Shown: positions 50,025 to 60,024 of the stretch, one piece after another
Layout: each line of letters opens with the position of its first letter
How positions within the stretch are numbered: position 1 is the stretch's first letter
DNA from: Streptomyces prunicolor NBRC 13075
GTDB lineage: Bacteria > Actinomycetota > Actinomycetes > Streptomycetales > Streptomycetaceae
NCBI RefSeq assembly: GCF_000367365.1
Contig: NZ_BARF01000038.1
Coordinates: 62,001 to 126,000, forward strand
Length of the DNA stretch: 64,000 bases
Direction: 5' to 3'
The notes under the pieces: generated by a model
The model's input: the letters and a program-made list of their open reading frames with translations, nothing else
Told to the model about the DNA's origin: nothing
Database searches by the model: none
Position numbers and translations under genes: made by a program

Positions 50025-50064
50025 CCGCGCCCCGTCATCCGCACCCCTTTGTCGCCTTGTCGCC

Positions 50065-51009
50065 TCAGACGAAGGTGCGCGTCGGCAGCGGCTTGCCGTA
50101 CCAGAGCTCGATCAGTCGGGCCGCGATCGAGATGCCGTACGGGGGCAGTACCTCTTCGGACTCGAAGGCCGCGCGCAGTTCCTCGCGGGAGAACCAGCGG
50201 GCCTCGTGGATCTCGTCGCCGTCGACGTTGATGTCGGTCGAGGTGGCGCGGGCCATGAAGCCCAGCATGAGGCTGGACGGGAAGGGCCAGGGCTGGCTGG
50301 CGACGTACTCGACGTGGCCGACGGTGATGCCGGCCTCCTCGAAGACCTCGCGGCGCACCGACTGTTCGATGGACTCGCCGGGCTCCACGAAGCCGGCGAG
50401 CGTCGAGAAGCGGCCCTCGGGCCAGTGGACCTGGCGGCCGAGCAGGATGCGGTCCTCCTCGTCGGTGACGGCCATGATCACGGCGGGATCGGTGCGCGGG
50501 TAGTGCTCGGCGCCGCAGGCCGGGCAGCGGCGGATGTGGCCGGCCGCGGCGATCACCGTGCGCTCGCCGCAGCGGGAGCAGAAGCGGTGCAGGCGCTGCC
50601 AGTTCTCCAGGGCGACCGCGTGCACCATCAGGCCCACGTCCCGGGGCGACAGCAGCAGGCCGGCCTCACGCAGGCCAGCGGGTCGCGCCGACTGGTCGAT
50701 GCGGCCGGGCAGGGCGTCCTTCTGGAGGGCGAAGTAGCTGACGCCGTCGTCGTCGGTGCCCAGGAAGTAGCGGTGTGCCTCGGTGAGGGGGGCCTCGAAG
50801 GACGGGGTCATGACGAGTTCGGTCTTGCCGTCGGGTGTCTCGTCGATGAGAACCTGGCCGCCGGAGACCACGAAGCAGCGGGTGGTGGGGTGGCTCCACG
50901 CCGCGGCGAGCCAGGCCTCGTCGAGCCGGTGGTGGGCGGCTCGGTCGATGCCGCTCGGGGCGGTGAGCGAGATGGGTCGGTCGGCTGTGTGGTCGGTCCA
51001 GGTGGTCAC
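50065..51009 (-). CDS. nudC: NAD(+)/NADH diphosphatase
   Basis: A 314-residue Nudix enzyme that cleaves NADH to NMNH and AMP and, in E. coli, decaps NAD-capped RNA. A zinc ribbon (FCSRCGERT, then CPACGAEHYPR) precedes the Nudix box (GFVEPGESIEQSVRREVFEE, then AG). The NudC-specific SQPWPFPSS follows it. I start at the GTG at 51009, before VTTWTDH; the frame upstream is open but has no conserved sequence. Confidence 0.93.
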   Translation of the reverse strand: MTTWTDHTADRPISLTAPSGIDRAAHHRLDEAWLAAAWSHPTTRCFVVSGGQVLIDETPDGKTELVMTPSFEAPLTEAHRYFLGTDDDGVSYFALQKDALPGRIDQSARPAGLREAGLLLSPRDVGLMVHAVALENWQRLHRFCSRCGERTVIAAAGHIRRCPACGAEHYPRTDPAVIMAVTDEEDRILLGRQVHWPEGRFSTLAGFVEPGESIEQSVRREVFEEAGITVGHVEYVASQPWPFPSSLMLGFMARATSTDINVDGDEIHEARWFSREELRAAFESEEVLPPYGISIAARLIELWYGKPLPTRTFV

Positions 51010-51161
51010 GGGTGCTTCCAACTCCCCCGGCAATGCGGATTGTTTCGGCGGGCGGTTCAGCGGGACGTTCGGCAGGAGGCGACCGGGTCCGGCGGGGACA
51101 GGGCGTGCGGGGCGGTTCTTCCAGTGTGCCCCGCACGTAGCCGTTCCGGATCGCGGGTTCG

Positions 51162-52574
51162 TCAGGGCGCGCGGCGCCAGGTGTCGGCGAGGTCTCCCCA
51201 CAGGTGGGCGGTGGTTTCGACGCCCTTCAGGAGGAGGTCGATTTCGACCTTCTCGTTCGGAGCGTGCCAGCCGTCGGAGGGGACGGAGATGCCCAGGAAG
51301 AGGACGGGTGCCGCAAGGACTTCCTGGAGGTCGGCTGCCGGTCCCGAGCCGCCCTCGCGCGTGAAGAGGACCGGTTTCTCAAAGGCGCGGCCCATGGCGC
51401 GGACGACGGACTGGAGGGCCGGGTGGTCCAGGGGCGTCAGGCACGGGCGCGTGGCCGCGCTGAAGGTGATCTCCTGCCGGATCCCGTCGGGCACCTGCTG
51501 GGCAGCCCAGTCGCGGACGGCCTTCTCGATGTGGTCGGGGTCCTGTCCCGCGACCAGCCTGAAGGACAGCTTCACCATCGCCGAGGACGGGATGATCGTC
51601 TTGCTGCCTGGGCCCTGGTAGCCGCCGCCGATGCCGTTGACCTCGGCGGTGGGGCGGGCCCAGATGCGCTCCAGGGTGGTGTGTCCGGCCTCTCCCTGGG
51701 TGGCGTGCGACTTGGCGGTGCGCAGCCATTCCTTCTCGTCGAAGGGCAGCTCGGCGAAGAGCTCGCGCTCCTGGTCGGTGAGTTCGACGATGCCGTCGTA
51801 GAAGCCGGGGACGGCCACGCGTGCGTGCTCGTCGTGCAGCGCGGCGACGAGGCGGGCGGCGGCGGTCGCCGGGTTGGGCACGGCGCCGCCGAAGGAGCCG
51901 GAGTGGATGTCCTGGTCGGGGCCGTGCAGCCGGATCTCGCACTCGGCGAGGCCGCGCATGCCGGTGCACACCGTGGGGGTGTCCTCGGACCACATGCCGG
52001 TGTCGGAGACGATCACGGCCTCGGCGGCGAGCCGACCGGCGTGCTGCTCGACGAGCGCCCGGAAGTGCGGGGAGCCGGACTCCTCCTCGCCCTCGATCAG
52101 GAGCTTCAGGTGCACGGCCGGGGCGGTACGGCCGGTGGCGGCGAGGTGGGCGCGGACGCCGAGTGTGTGGAAGAACACCTGGCCCTTGTCGTCGGCCGCC
52201 CCGCGCGCGTAGAGGCGGTTCTCACGGACGACGGGCTCGAAGGGCTCACTGTCCCAGCCGTCCTCGCGGGCGGCCGGCTGGACGTCGTGATGGCCGTAGA
52301 CGAGGACCGTGGGTGCCTCGGGGTCGTCGGAGGGCCACTCGGCGAAGACGGCGGGGGCGCCCGGGGTCGGCCAGACCTCGGTGGTCGGGAAGCCGGTCTT
52401 CCGGAGTGTGGCGGCGAGCCAGTCCGCGCTGCGCCGGACGTCGGGCGCGTGGTCGGGCTGTGCCGACACGGACGGGATGCGCAGCCACTCGGCGAGGTCG
52501 TCGAGGAAGACCGCGCGGTGCTGCTCGATGTACGTGCGGACCGCGCTGACGGCACTGTCAACGGTGTGGCTCAT
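51162..52574 (-). CDS. M20-family dipeptidase/carboxypeptidase
   Basis: A 470-residue di-zinc peptidase of the CNDP/DapE-like branch. Metal ligands are visible in VYGHHDVQPA (His, Asp), GAADDKG (bridging Asp), IEGEEESGS (catalytic Glu plus ligand) and the C-terminal WHAPNEKV (His). The lid domain contains DIHSGSFGGAVPNPA. The ATG at 52574 begins MSHTVDSAV. Likely cleaves dipeptides in the cytoplasm. It is 152 bp upstream of nudC. Confidence 0.92.
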   Translation of the reverse strand: MSHTVDSAVSAVRTYIEQHRAVFLDDLAEWLRIPSVSAQPDHAPDVRRSADWLAATLRKTGFPTTEVWPTPGAPAVFAEWPSDDPEAPTVLVYGHHDVQPAAREDGWDSEPFEPVVRENRLYARGAADDKGQVFFHTLGVRAHLAATGRTAPAVHLKLLIEGEEESGSPHFRALVEQHAGRLAAEAVIVSDTGMWSEDTPTVCTGMRGLAECEIRLHGPDQDIHSGSFGGAVPNPATAAARLVAALHDEHARVAVPGFYDGIVELTDQERELFAELPFDEKEWLRTAKSHATQGEAGHTTLERIWARPTAEVNGIGGGYQGPGSKTIIPSSAMVKLSFRLVAGQDPDHIEKAVRDWAAQQVPDGIRQEITFSAATRPCLTPLDHPALQSVVRAMGRAFEKPVLFTREGGSGPAADLQEVLAAPVLFLGISVPSDGWHAPNEKVEIDLLLKGVETTAHLWGDLADTWRRAP

Positions 52575-52644
52575 GGTCACGAGCCTATCGGCCCGCACTG
52601 ACATCCTCGGTGGGCGGTTCCTCACAGTTTGCTTGCGCGGCCTG

Positions 52645-55600
52645 TCACTCCCCCTGCGCGCCCGGTGATTCCGCCTGCGCGCCCGCCTCCTCCCGCAGCA
52701 GCCGCTCCAGTACGGCCCGGTCCGGGAGGTTCTCCGGCCGTACGACCTCGCCGCCGCGCACGTACAGGAACGCGGCCGTGACCGCCTCCAGGGGCACGCC
52801 CTGCCGCTCGGCCCAGGCCAGCCGGTAGATCGCGAGCTGGAGCGGGTCGGCGGTACGGGTGCGGCTGGTCTTCCAGTCGAGGATCTCGTACGTCGTTTCG
52901 TCACCGTCGCCCTGCTTGTAGACGGCGTCGATACGGCCCCGTACGACGCGGCCGGCGATCGCGAGCTGGAAGGGGGTCTCGACGCGGTAGGGCGTGCGCC
53001 GGGCGTACTCGGTGCGTTCGAAGGCTTCCTTGAGGGCTTCCAGGTCGCGTTCGTCGGCGATCTCGGCCTCGCTGCCGGGCAGTTCGTCCGGTTCCAGCAT
53101 GGGCAGGGTCAGCTCTTCGAAGCGTGACTCCACCCAGGCGTGGAAGCGGGTGCCCCGGCGGGCGGCGGGTTGCGGCGGGCGCGGCAGCGGGCGTGCGAGT
53201 TCCTGCGCGAGGGCGTCCGGGTCGGCGGCCAGGAGCAGCAACTGCGTTGCTGTCAGGGAGGCCGGTAGGGGTACGTCGGTGACTCTCCGGCGGGCGCGCA
53301 GGAGTTCGCCGGTGAGGGCGTCGAGGTCGCGGTCCCAGGAGTCGATGGCGCGGGCTTCCTCGGGGGTGAGGGGCGTACCGGGCGGTTCGACGGGGTGCGG
53401 GCGTGCGCCCCCTGGCGCACTGGAGTGTTCGGTGGCGTGCGGGGCCGTCGCCTGGTGCGGGACGGTGGGGCGATCCGTGGTCCAGGTGTCCCAGTCGGCG
53501 GGGTCGCCCTCCGGAAGGCTGTCTTCGCGTTCGCGTTCGCGTTCGCCTTGGCCGTGGCCTTCGGCTTCGGGGAGCGATTCCTCGTAGGGAGGCTCCCCGA
53601 AGGGGGGCTCGTCGTAAGGCGGTTCGTCGTCGTCCGGTGGTGGGGGCCAGTCCGGGTCGTCGTGGGTGTTCGGGTCGTGGGTGGCGGCGGGGTGGCCCTC
53701 GTCGTGGGAGGCGAGGTACTCCAAGTGATTCATGACCAGCTTGGCGGCCTTGCGGCGGTGGGCCATCGCCGCGTCGTCCAGGGGCAGCGGCCAGGCCTGG
53801 TCGGCGGTGGCCGTGTGCAGGGCGGGGTTCTCCTCGCCCTCCTCGGGCTGGTCCGCCCAGGCCTCGATCTCGCCGTACCCGGCCGCACAGTGGTCGTACA
53901 GGGCCTGGAGGAAGTCGGAGGGGCCGCGGGGCTTCTTCTGCGTGGGCCCCCACCAGTGGCCGGAGCCGAGCAGTAGGGAGCGGGGGCGGGTGAAGGTGAC
54001 GTAGCCGAGGCGGAGTTCCTCGGTGTGCTGGTGGTCCTTCATGGCCTCGTGGAAGGCCTTCAGGCCCTTGGCGTCCCAGGACGCGACGTCGGGCAGGGTG
54101 GCGGTGTCGCCGCGCAGGGCGTGCGGCAGGACCTTGCCCTGGGCGGTCCACTTCTCGCGGCCCTGGCTGCTGGGGAAGGTCCCGGTGACCAGGCCGGGAA
54201 CGGCCACGACGTCCCACTCCAGGCCCTTGGACTTGTGCGCGGTGAGGACCTTGACGGTGTTCTCGCCACCCGGGAGGGCGTTGTCGAGGCCCTTCTCGTA
54301 CTGGGCGGCGGTGCGCAGGAAGCCCAGGAAGGCGAGCAGGGTGGCCTCGCCGTCGCCCGCGGCGAAGGAGGCTGCGACGTCCAGGAAGTTCGACAGGGTC
54401 TCGCGGCGGCGGGCGGCCAACGCGTGCGGGGACGCCGCGAGTTCGACCTCCAGGCCGGTGACGGCGAGGACGCGGTGCAGGACGTCCATCAGGGGGTCGG
54501 ACAGGGAGCGGCGCAGGTCGCGCAGCTCGGTGGCGAGGTGGGCGAAGCGCACGCGCGCGTCCGGTGAGAAGGGCAGCCCGTCGTCGTCCCCGGTGCGGTC
54601 GGCGCCGTAGAGGGGTGTCTCCAGGAACGTGTCGAGGGCGTCGGCCAGCGATATCACTTCGGAGGGGTCGACCCCCTCGACGGCTGCGGCGAGTCGGCGG
54701 TCGGGGTCCTCGTCGTCCCCCACGCGCGCGTGGGACACCAGGAGCCGGGCGCGTCGGCCCAGAAGGGCGAGGTCGCGCGGGCCGATGCGCCAGCGTGGGC
54801 CGGTCAGCAGCCGGACCAGGGAGGCGTTGGCCCCGGGGTCCTGGAGGACTTCGCAGACGGCGACGAGGTCGGCGACCTCGGGCAGGTGCAGCAGCCCGGA
54901 GAGCCCGACCACCTCGACCGGGATGTCGCGGGCGACGAGGGCGCCCTGGATCTCGGCGAAGTCGGTGGCCGTACGGCACAGGACGGCGATCTCGCCGGGC
55001 GCCTTCCCGGTCCGTACGAGGTGGGCGATGGAGTCGGCGAGCCAGTCGATCTCCTCGGTGTGGGTGGGCAGCAGCGCGCAGCGGACCATGCCGTCGCGCT
55101 CGGCGCCGGGGGCCGGGCGGAGGGCCTCCACGCCCGCGTGCATGGCGCGCAGGGGTTCCGCGAGGTTGTTGGCGAGGTCGAGGAGGCGGCCGCCGCTGCG
55201 GCGGTTCTCGCTGAGCGACTGGCGGGCGGCGAGGCGGCCGTCGGCGTGCGCGAAGTGCTCCGGAAAGTCGTCGAGGTTGGCGACGGACGCGCCGCGCCAG
55301 CCGTAGATCGCCTGGCAGGGGTCGCCGACGGCGGTCACCGGGTGGCCCGTGCCGGCGCCGAACAGGCCTGCCAGGAGGATGCGTTGGGCGACCGAGGTGT
55401 CCTGGTACTCGTCGAGCAGCACCACCCGGAACTCGTCGCGCAGGATCTCGCCGACCTCGGGGCGGGTGCGGGCCAGGCTCGCGGAGAGGGCGATCTGGTC
55501 ACCGAAGTCGAGCAGGTCGCGCTCGCGCTTGGCGGTCCGGTAGCGGCTCACCAGCTCGGTGAGTTCACGCCGCGCGGAGGCCGCCTCGGGGACCTTGCGC

Positions 55601-56223
55601 AGCTCGGCGTTGCTGAGCTTGCGGCCCTCCAATGCACGCAGCAGCTCGGCGTCGTAGACGCGCAACTCCTCGGGGCGTACGAGGTGTTCGGACAGCTCGC
55701 CGTCGAGGGTGAGGAGGTCGCTGACGAGGTCCGGGAAGGAGCGGGTGAGCGCCGGGTAGGGGCCGGGGGCCTCGCGCAGCACGCGCGCGGCGAGTTGGAA
55801 ACGGGTGGCGTCGGCGAGCAGGCGGGCCGTCGGTTCGAGTCCGATGCGCAGGCCGTGGTCGGCCAGGAGGCGGCCCGCGAAGGCGTGGTACGTCGAGATC
55901 ACGGGCTCGCCCGGGGGGTTGTCCGGGTCGATGACGTCGGGGTCGGTGACGCCCGCCTTGATGAGCGCCTTGCGGACGCGCTCGGCGAGTTCACCGGCGG
56001 CCTTGTTGGTGAAGGTCAGGCCGAGGACCTGCTCGGGGACGACCTGGCCGGTGCCGACCAGCCACACCACGCGGGCCGCCATCACCGTCGTCTTGCCCGA
56101 CCCGGCTCCGGCCACGATCACCTGCGGGGCGGGCGGCGCGATGATGCAGGCCGTCTGCTCCGGGGTGAAGGGGATGCCGAGGAGCTCCTTGAGCTGATCG
56201 GGATCGGTGATACGGGCGGGCAT
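52645..56223 (-). CDS. adnB: AdnB, helicase-nuclease subunit of the AdnAB DNA end-resection machine
   Basis: A protein of about 1192 residues. The UvrD-type motor has Walker A GAGSGKT (39-45), LLDEYQDTSVAQ, GDPCQAIYGWRGA and LTAHKSKGLEWDVVAVPG. Then comes a long acidic Pro/Glu-rich linker (about 880-965), and a C-terminal PD-(D/E)xK nuclease has the LDWK catalytic pair (Asp1116, Lys1118) followed by QLAIYRLAW. No iron-sulfur cysteines, as expected for AdnB. It lies 100 bp after adnA on the same strand. The locus is reported to be essential in Streptomyces. The start could also be a GTG eight codons earlier. Confidence 0.92.
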   Translation of the reverse strand: MPARITDPDQLKELLGIPFTPEQTACIIAPPAPQVIVAGAGSGKTTVMAARVVWLVGTGQVVPEQVLGLTFTNKAAGELAERVRKALIKAGVTDPDVIDPDNPPGEPVISTYHAFAGRLLADHGLRIGLEPTARLLADATRFQLAARVLREAPGPYPALTRSFPDLVSDLLTLDGELSEHLVRPEELRVYDAELLRALEGRKLSNAELRKVPEAASARRELTELVSRYRTAKRERDLLDFGDQIALSASLARTRPEVGEILRDEFRVVLLDEYQDTSVAQRILLAGLFGAGTGHPVTAVGDPCQAIYGWRGASVANLDDFPEHFAHADGRLAARQSLSENRRSGGRLLDLANNLAEPLRAMHAGVEALRPAPGAERDGMVRCALLPTHTEEIDWLADSIAHLVRTGKAPGEIAVLCRTATDFAEIQGALVARDIPVEVVGLSGLLHLPEVADLVAVCEVLQDPGANASLVRLLTGPRWRIGPRDLALLGRRARLLVSHARVGDDEDPDRRLAAAVEGVDPSEVISLADALDTFLETPLYGADRTGDDDGLPFSPDARVRFAHLATELRDLRRSLSDPLMDVLHRVLAVTGLEVELAASPHALAARRRETLSNFLDVAASFAAGDGEATLLAFLGFLRTAAQYEKGLDNALPGGENTVKVLTAHKSKGLEWDVVAVPGLVTGTFPSSQGREKWTAQGKVLPHALRGDTATLPDVASWDAKGLKAFHEAMKDHQHTEELRLGYVTFTRPRSLLLGSGHWWGPTQKKPRGPSDFLQALYDHCAAGYGEIEAWADQPEEGEENPALHTATADQAWPLPLDDAAMAHRRKAAKLVMNHLEYLASHDEGHPAATHDPNTHDDPDWPPPPDDDEPPYDEPPFGEPPYEESLPEAEGHGQGEREREREDSLPEGDPADWDTWTTDRPTVPHQATAPHATEHSSAPGGARPHPVEPPGTPLTPEEARAIDSWDRDLDALTGELLRARRRVTDVPLPASLTATQLLLLAADPDALAQELARPLPRPPQPAARRGTRFHAWVESRFEELTLPMLEPDELPGSEAEIADERDLEALKEAFERTEYARRTPYRVETPFQLAIAGRVVRGRIDAVYKQGDGDETTYEILDWKTSRTRTADPLQLAIYRLAWAERQGVPLEAVTAAFLYVRGGEVVRPENLPDRAVLERLLREEAGAQAESPGAQGE

Positions 56224-56323
56224 GTCGGGAAGGCTAGCGGCGGCCACTGACAGTCGAGGACCAATCGCCCTCAGGGGCAGAAGAAGCGCAGGTCAGCACA
56301 TGTGGTGCGATACGTCACGCGAG

Positions 56324-59300
56324 TTACTCGACGACGTGTCGTCCCTCGGGCCGCGCGCTGCACGAGGCCCGGAACGCGCAGTGCGCGCAGTGCTGCCCGG
56401 CCGTCGGCGTGAACCGCTCGTCGAGAACCTTGCCCGCGGCCGTGGCCAGCAGTTCACCGGCCCACTCCCCCTCCAAGGGCTCCTGGGCCTGCACCTTGGG
56501 CAGGGTCTCACCGCCGTCCCGTTGCGCGGCGCCCTGACGCAGCTGGACTAGTTCGGCGCCGCCCGCTTCGGGGCGCACCCCGTCGAAGGCCTCGTCCACG
56601 GCGCCCTCGCGGACCGCGAGTTGGTAGACGGCGAGTTGGGGGTGGCGCTCCACCTCGCGGGCGGTCGGCGTCTGCTTGCCGGTCTTGAAGTCGACTACGT
56701 AGGCGCGTCCTTCGCCGTCCGCCTCGACGCGGTCCATGGAGCCGCGGATGCGCACTTCGTAGTCACCCGCTTCGAGGGTGACGTCGAAGTCGTGCTCGCT
56801 GGCGACGGGCGTACGGCCGGTGCGGATGCCGTTGGAGTCGACGTGCCACTTCAGGAAGCGTTCGAGCGCCACGCGCGCGTTGTCCTTCTCCTGCGCCGAC
56901 TTCCAGGGCGCGTCGAAGGCGAGCGCGTTCCACACGGTGTCGAGGCGCTCCATGAGGGCGGCGAGGTCGGCGGGGGTGCGTCCGGAGGCGACCTCGTCGG
57001 CGAGGACGTGCACCACGTTCCCGAAGCCCTGGGCGGTGGTCGCGGGCGCGTCGGCCTTCACCTCACGGCCCAGGAACCATTGCAGGGCACAGGTGTTGGC
57101 GAGCTGGTCGAGGGCGCTCCCGGAGAGCACGACGGGCTGGTCGCGGTCGCGCAGCGGCACCTTGCTCTCGGTCGGGTCGTACATGCCCCACCAGCGGTAC
57201 GGGTGCGCGGACGGGACCAGCGGGCGGCCCTCGTCGTCGGCCAGCGCGGCCAGCCGGGCCAGCCTCCGCGCGGCGGCCTCTCTGAGCGTCTCGGACACGC
57301 GCGGGTCGACGGTCGTGGCGCGCAACTCGGCGACCAGGGCGGCGACCGACAGCGGGCGGCGCGGGCGCCCGGTGACGTCCTTGGGCTCGACGCCGAGTTC
57401 GGTGAGGAAGCGGGACGGCTGGTCGCCGTCGTCCGCGGGTGCCTTCACGGCGGTGACGACGAGGCGTTCACGCGCGCGGGTGGCGGCGACGTAGAACAGG
57501 CGGCGTTCCTCGGCGAGCAGCGCCCCCGGAGTGAGCGGTTCGGCGAGTCCGTCGCGGCCGATGCGGTCGGCCTCCAGGAGGGAGCCGCGTCGGCGCAGGT
57601 CCGGCCACAGGCCCTCCTGGACGCCTGCTACGACGACCAGGTTCCACTCCAGGCCCTTGGAGCGGTGCGCGGTCATCAGGCGTACGGCGTCGGGGCGTAC
57701 CGCACGCCGTGTGAGCGTGTCGGCGGCGATGTCCTCGGCGTCGATCTCCTCCAGGAAGTTGAGGGCGCCCCGGCCGCCGGTACGCTCCTCCGCGCGGGCC
57801 GCGGTCGCGAACAGCGCGCAGACGGCGTCCAGGTCGCGGTCGGCGTTCCGCCCGGCCGCGCCGCCGCGCAGTGCGGCCCGCTCCAGGCGCCCGGGCCACG
57901 GTGTGCCCTGCCAGAGGTCCCAGAGCGCCTCCTCGGCCGTACCGCCGCCCGCCAGCCGCTCCCGTGCCTTGCGCAGCAGCGCGCCCAGGCGCTGGGCTCC
58001 CCGCGCGTACGTCGGGTCGTGCGCGACCAGCCGCTCCGGCTCGGCGAGCGCCCGCGTGAGCAGCTCGTCCGAGGGCGGCGGCACGGGGTTGCCACCGGCC
58101 CGCTCCTCCTCGCGCAGCGCCCTGCCCAGGCGGCGCAGGTCGGCGGCGTCCATGGCGGCGAGGGGGGAGGCGAGCAGGGTGAGAGCGGTTTCGGTGTCGA
58201 GCCAGGAGGGGGCGGCGGGCTCTTCGGGATCGGCTTCCGGCGTGGCCTGTTCGTGCTGGTGCTCGGCGTCTGCCGTTGCCTGTCCGTCGTCGGCTTCCGG
58301 CACGGCGTCTTCTACGTCGTCGGCCTCCCCCGCGGCTCGTACGGCTTCGGTGTCGTCCTCGGGCCGTACTGATGCTTCCGCTGCCGCCACCGCCCGCAAC
58401 GCCGTCAACAGCGGTGCCACCGCCGGTTCGTGGCGCAGGGGCAGGTCGTCGCCGTCGATGTCCAGGGGGACGCCGGCCGCCGTGAGGGCGCGTCGGATCG
58501 TGGGGATCGTCCGGGAGCCGGCGCGTACCAGGATGGCCATGTCGTTCCAGGGGACGCCGTCCTCCAGGTGTGCCCTGCGGAGGATGTCGGCGATGTTGTC
58601 CAGCTCCGTGCCGGGCGTCGGGTACGTGTAGACCTCGACGCGACCGCCGTCCCGTACCGGGGACAACTCGCGGTGGGCGCGGACCTTCTGTGCCGGGAGT
58701 CTGGTCAGGGGCATGCGCTGGGTCAGCAGGCGGGTGGCGGTCAGCAGGGCGGCGCCGGAGCGGCGGGAGGTCCGGAGCACCTCCACGGGGGCCGGGGTGC
58801 CGTCCGCGCGCGGGAAGGCGCTCGGGAACTCCAGGATGCCGTTCACATCGGCGCCCCGGAACGTGTAGATCGACTGGTCGGGGTCTCCGAAGGCGACGAG
58901 GTTGCGGCCGCCGCCGGCGAGGGCGTGCAGCAGCCGTACCTGGGCCGGGTCGGTGTCCTGGTACTCGTCCACGAACACGGCGTCGTACTCCGCGGCGAGC
59001 CGCTCGGTGACCTCGGGGCGCTGGGCGAGGAGCACCGCGCGGTGGACGAGTTCCGCGTAGTCGAGCACTCCTTGGAGGTCGAGTACGTCGAGGTACTCGG
59101 CGAGGAAGGCAGCGGCGGCACGCCAGTCGGGGCGACCGATGCGGTGGGCGAAGGCGTCCAGGGAGTCCGGGCCCAGGCCCAGTTCACGGCTGCGGGCGAG
59201 CACCGCGCGGACCTCGTCGGCGAAGCCGCGGGTGGTGAGGCAGGCCCGCAGTTCGTCCGGCCAGCGCACGTGGGCGAGGCCGAGCCGCTCCAGGTCGGGC

Positions 59301-59767
59301 TGGCCGGCGAGCAGTTCGCGTACGGCGACGTCCTGTTCAGGCCCGGACAGCAGCCGTAGGGGCTCGACGAACAGGTCGCTGTCCTGGTGGGCGCGGACCA
59401 GGGCGTAGCAGAACGAGTGGAAGGTGGTCGCCCGGGGCGCGCGGGCGGCTCCGATGCGCAGTGCCATGCGGTCGCGCAGTTCGACGGCCGCCTTGCGGCT
59501 GAACGTCAGCACGAGGATCCGCGCGGGGTCACCTCCTTGGGCGATCCGGGCCGCGACGGCCTCCACCAGGGTGGTCGTCTTGCCGGTGCCCGGACCTGCG
59601 AGGACGAGCAGCGGACCGGCTTCGTGGTCAACCACCGAGCGCTGTGGCGCGTCCAGACGAGGGGGAGTCGGCCGGGTCGGCGGGGTACGCACCAGTCGGT
59701 AAGCGCCACGGCTCCCCTGTCGCCCCTGGGGGTGCGACAGGCGCCTGGTGGAGGAAGAGGAGCTCAC
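56324..59767 (-). CDS. adnA: AdnA, helicase-nuclease subunit with iron-sulfur cluster
   Basis: A protein of about 1147 residues. The UvrD-like motor has Walker A GPGTGKT (58-64), FVDEYQDTDPAQ, GDPDQSIYTFRGA and MTAHRSKGLEWNLVVVAG. An acidic insertion (about 480-535) interrupts the motor. The C-terminal nuclease has VVDFKTGK (Asp1026, Lys1028). An iron-sulfur cluster is implied by Cys893 with Cys1127, Cys1130 and Cys1136, a feature of AdnA in the mycobacterial complex. It is upstream of adnB, as in mycobacteria. The GTG start at 59767 is a judgement; weak ribosome site. Confidence 0.92.
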   Translation of the reverse strand: MSSSSSTRRLSHPQGRQGSRGAYRLVRTPPTRPTPPRLDAPQRSVVDHEAGPLLVLAGPGTGKTTTLVEAVAARIAQGGDPARILVLTFSRKAAVELRDRMALRIGAARAPRATTFHSFCYALVRAHQDSDLFVEPLRLLSGPEQDVAVRELLAGQPDLERLGLAHVRWPDELRACLTTRGFADEVRAVLARSRELGLGPDSLDAFAHRIGRPDWRAAAAFLAEYLDVLDLQGVLDYAELVHRAVLLAQRPEVTERLAAEYDAVFVDEYQDTDPAQVRLLHALAGGGRNLVAFGDPDQSIYTFRGADVNGILEFPSAFPRADGTPAPVEVLRTSRRSGAALLTATRLLTQRMPLTRLPAQKVRAHRELSPVRDGGRVEVYTYPTPGTELDNIADILRRAHLEDGVPWNDMAILVRAGSRTIPTIRRALTAAGVPLDIDGDDLPLRHEPAVAPLLTALRAVAAAEASVRPEDDTEAVRAAGEADDVEDAVPEADDGQATADAEHQHEQATPEADPEEPAAPSWLDTETALTLLASPLAAMDAADLRRLGRALREEERAGGNPVPPPSDELLTRALAEPERLVAHDPTYARGAQRLGALLRKARERLAGGGTAEEALWDLWQGTPWPGRLERAALRGGAAGRNADRDLDAVCALFATAARAEERTGGRGALNFLEEIDAEDIAADTLTRRAVRPDAVRLMTAHRSKGLEWNLVVVAGVQEGLWPDLRRRGSLLEADRIGRDGLAEPLTPGALLAEERRLFYVAATRARERLVVTAVKAPADDGDQPSRFLTELGVEPKDVTGRPRRPLSVAALVAELRATTVDPRVSETLREAAARRLARLAALADDEGRPLVPSAHPYRWWGMYDPTESKVPLRDRDQPVVLSGSALDQLANTCALQWFLGREVKADAPATTAQGFGNVVHVLADEVASGRTPADLAALMERLDTVWNALAFDAPWKSAQEKDNARVALERFLKWHVDSNGIRTGRTPVASEHDFDVTLEAGDYEVRIRGSMDRVEADGEGRAYVVDFKTGKQTPTAREVERHPQLAVYQLAVREGAVDEAFDGVRPEAGGAELVQLRQGAAQRDGGETLPKVQAQEPLEGEWAGELLATAAGKVLDERFTPTAGQHCAHCAFRASCSARPEGRHVVE

Positions 59768-60024
59768 GTGGTTCGCCGGTCCTGGTGGGTGTGCTGGTTG
59801 CCTGACCACCGCGTGTGGAGAGCGGTGACCGCGAGGTGAGGGGGACAGGTGCAGCCGACGCTACGCCGACGGGTCGCGGGGAAGCAGGACTTCCGCGCGT
59901 TCCCTCACGGCTCGCGCGACCCTCGCGTCCCTCGCCCCTCGAACGTACGGCATGCGACGGACGTGCCGGGTTTCCCCCGTACGGGCCACAGGTCGCCCCG
60001 GGGCGCGGCCGATGGCGGAAGCTG

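Noticed and set aside
56621..58372. A 583-codon plus-strand open frame inside adnA
   Set aside because: It is antisense to helicase motifs and nuclease sequence; the composition is typical of a shadow frame.
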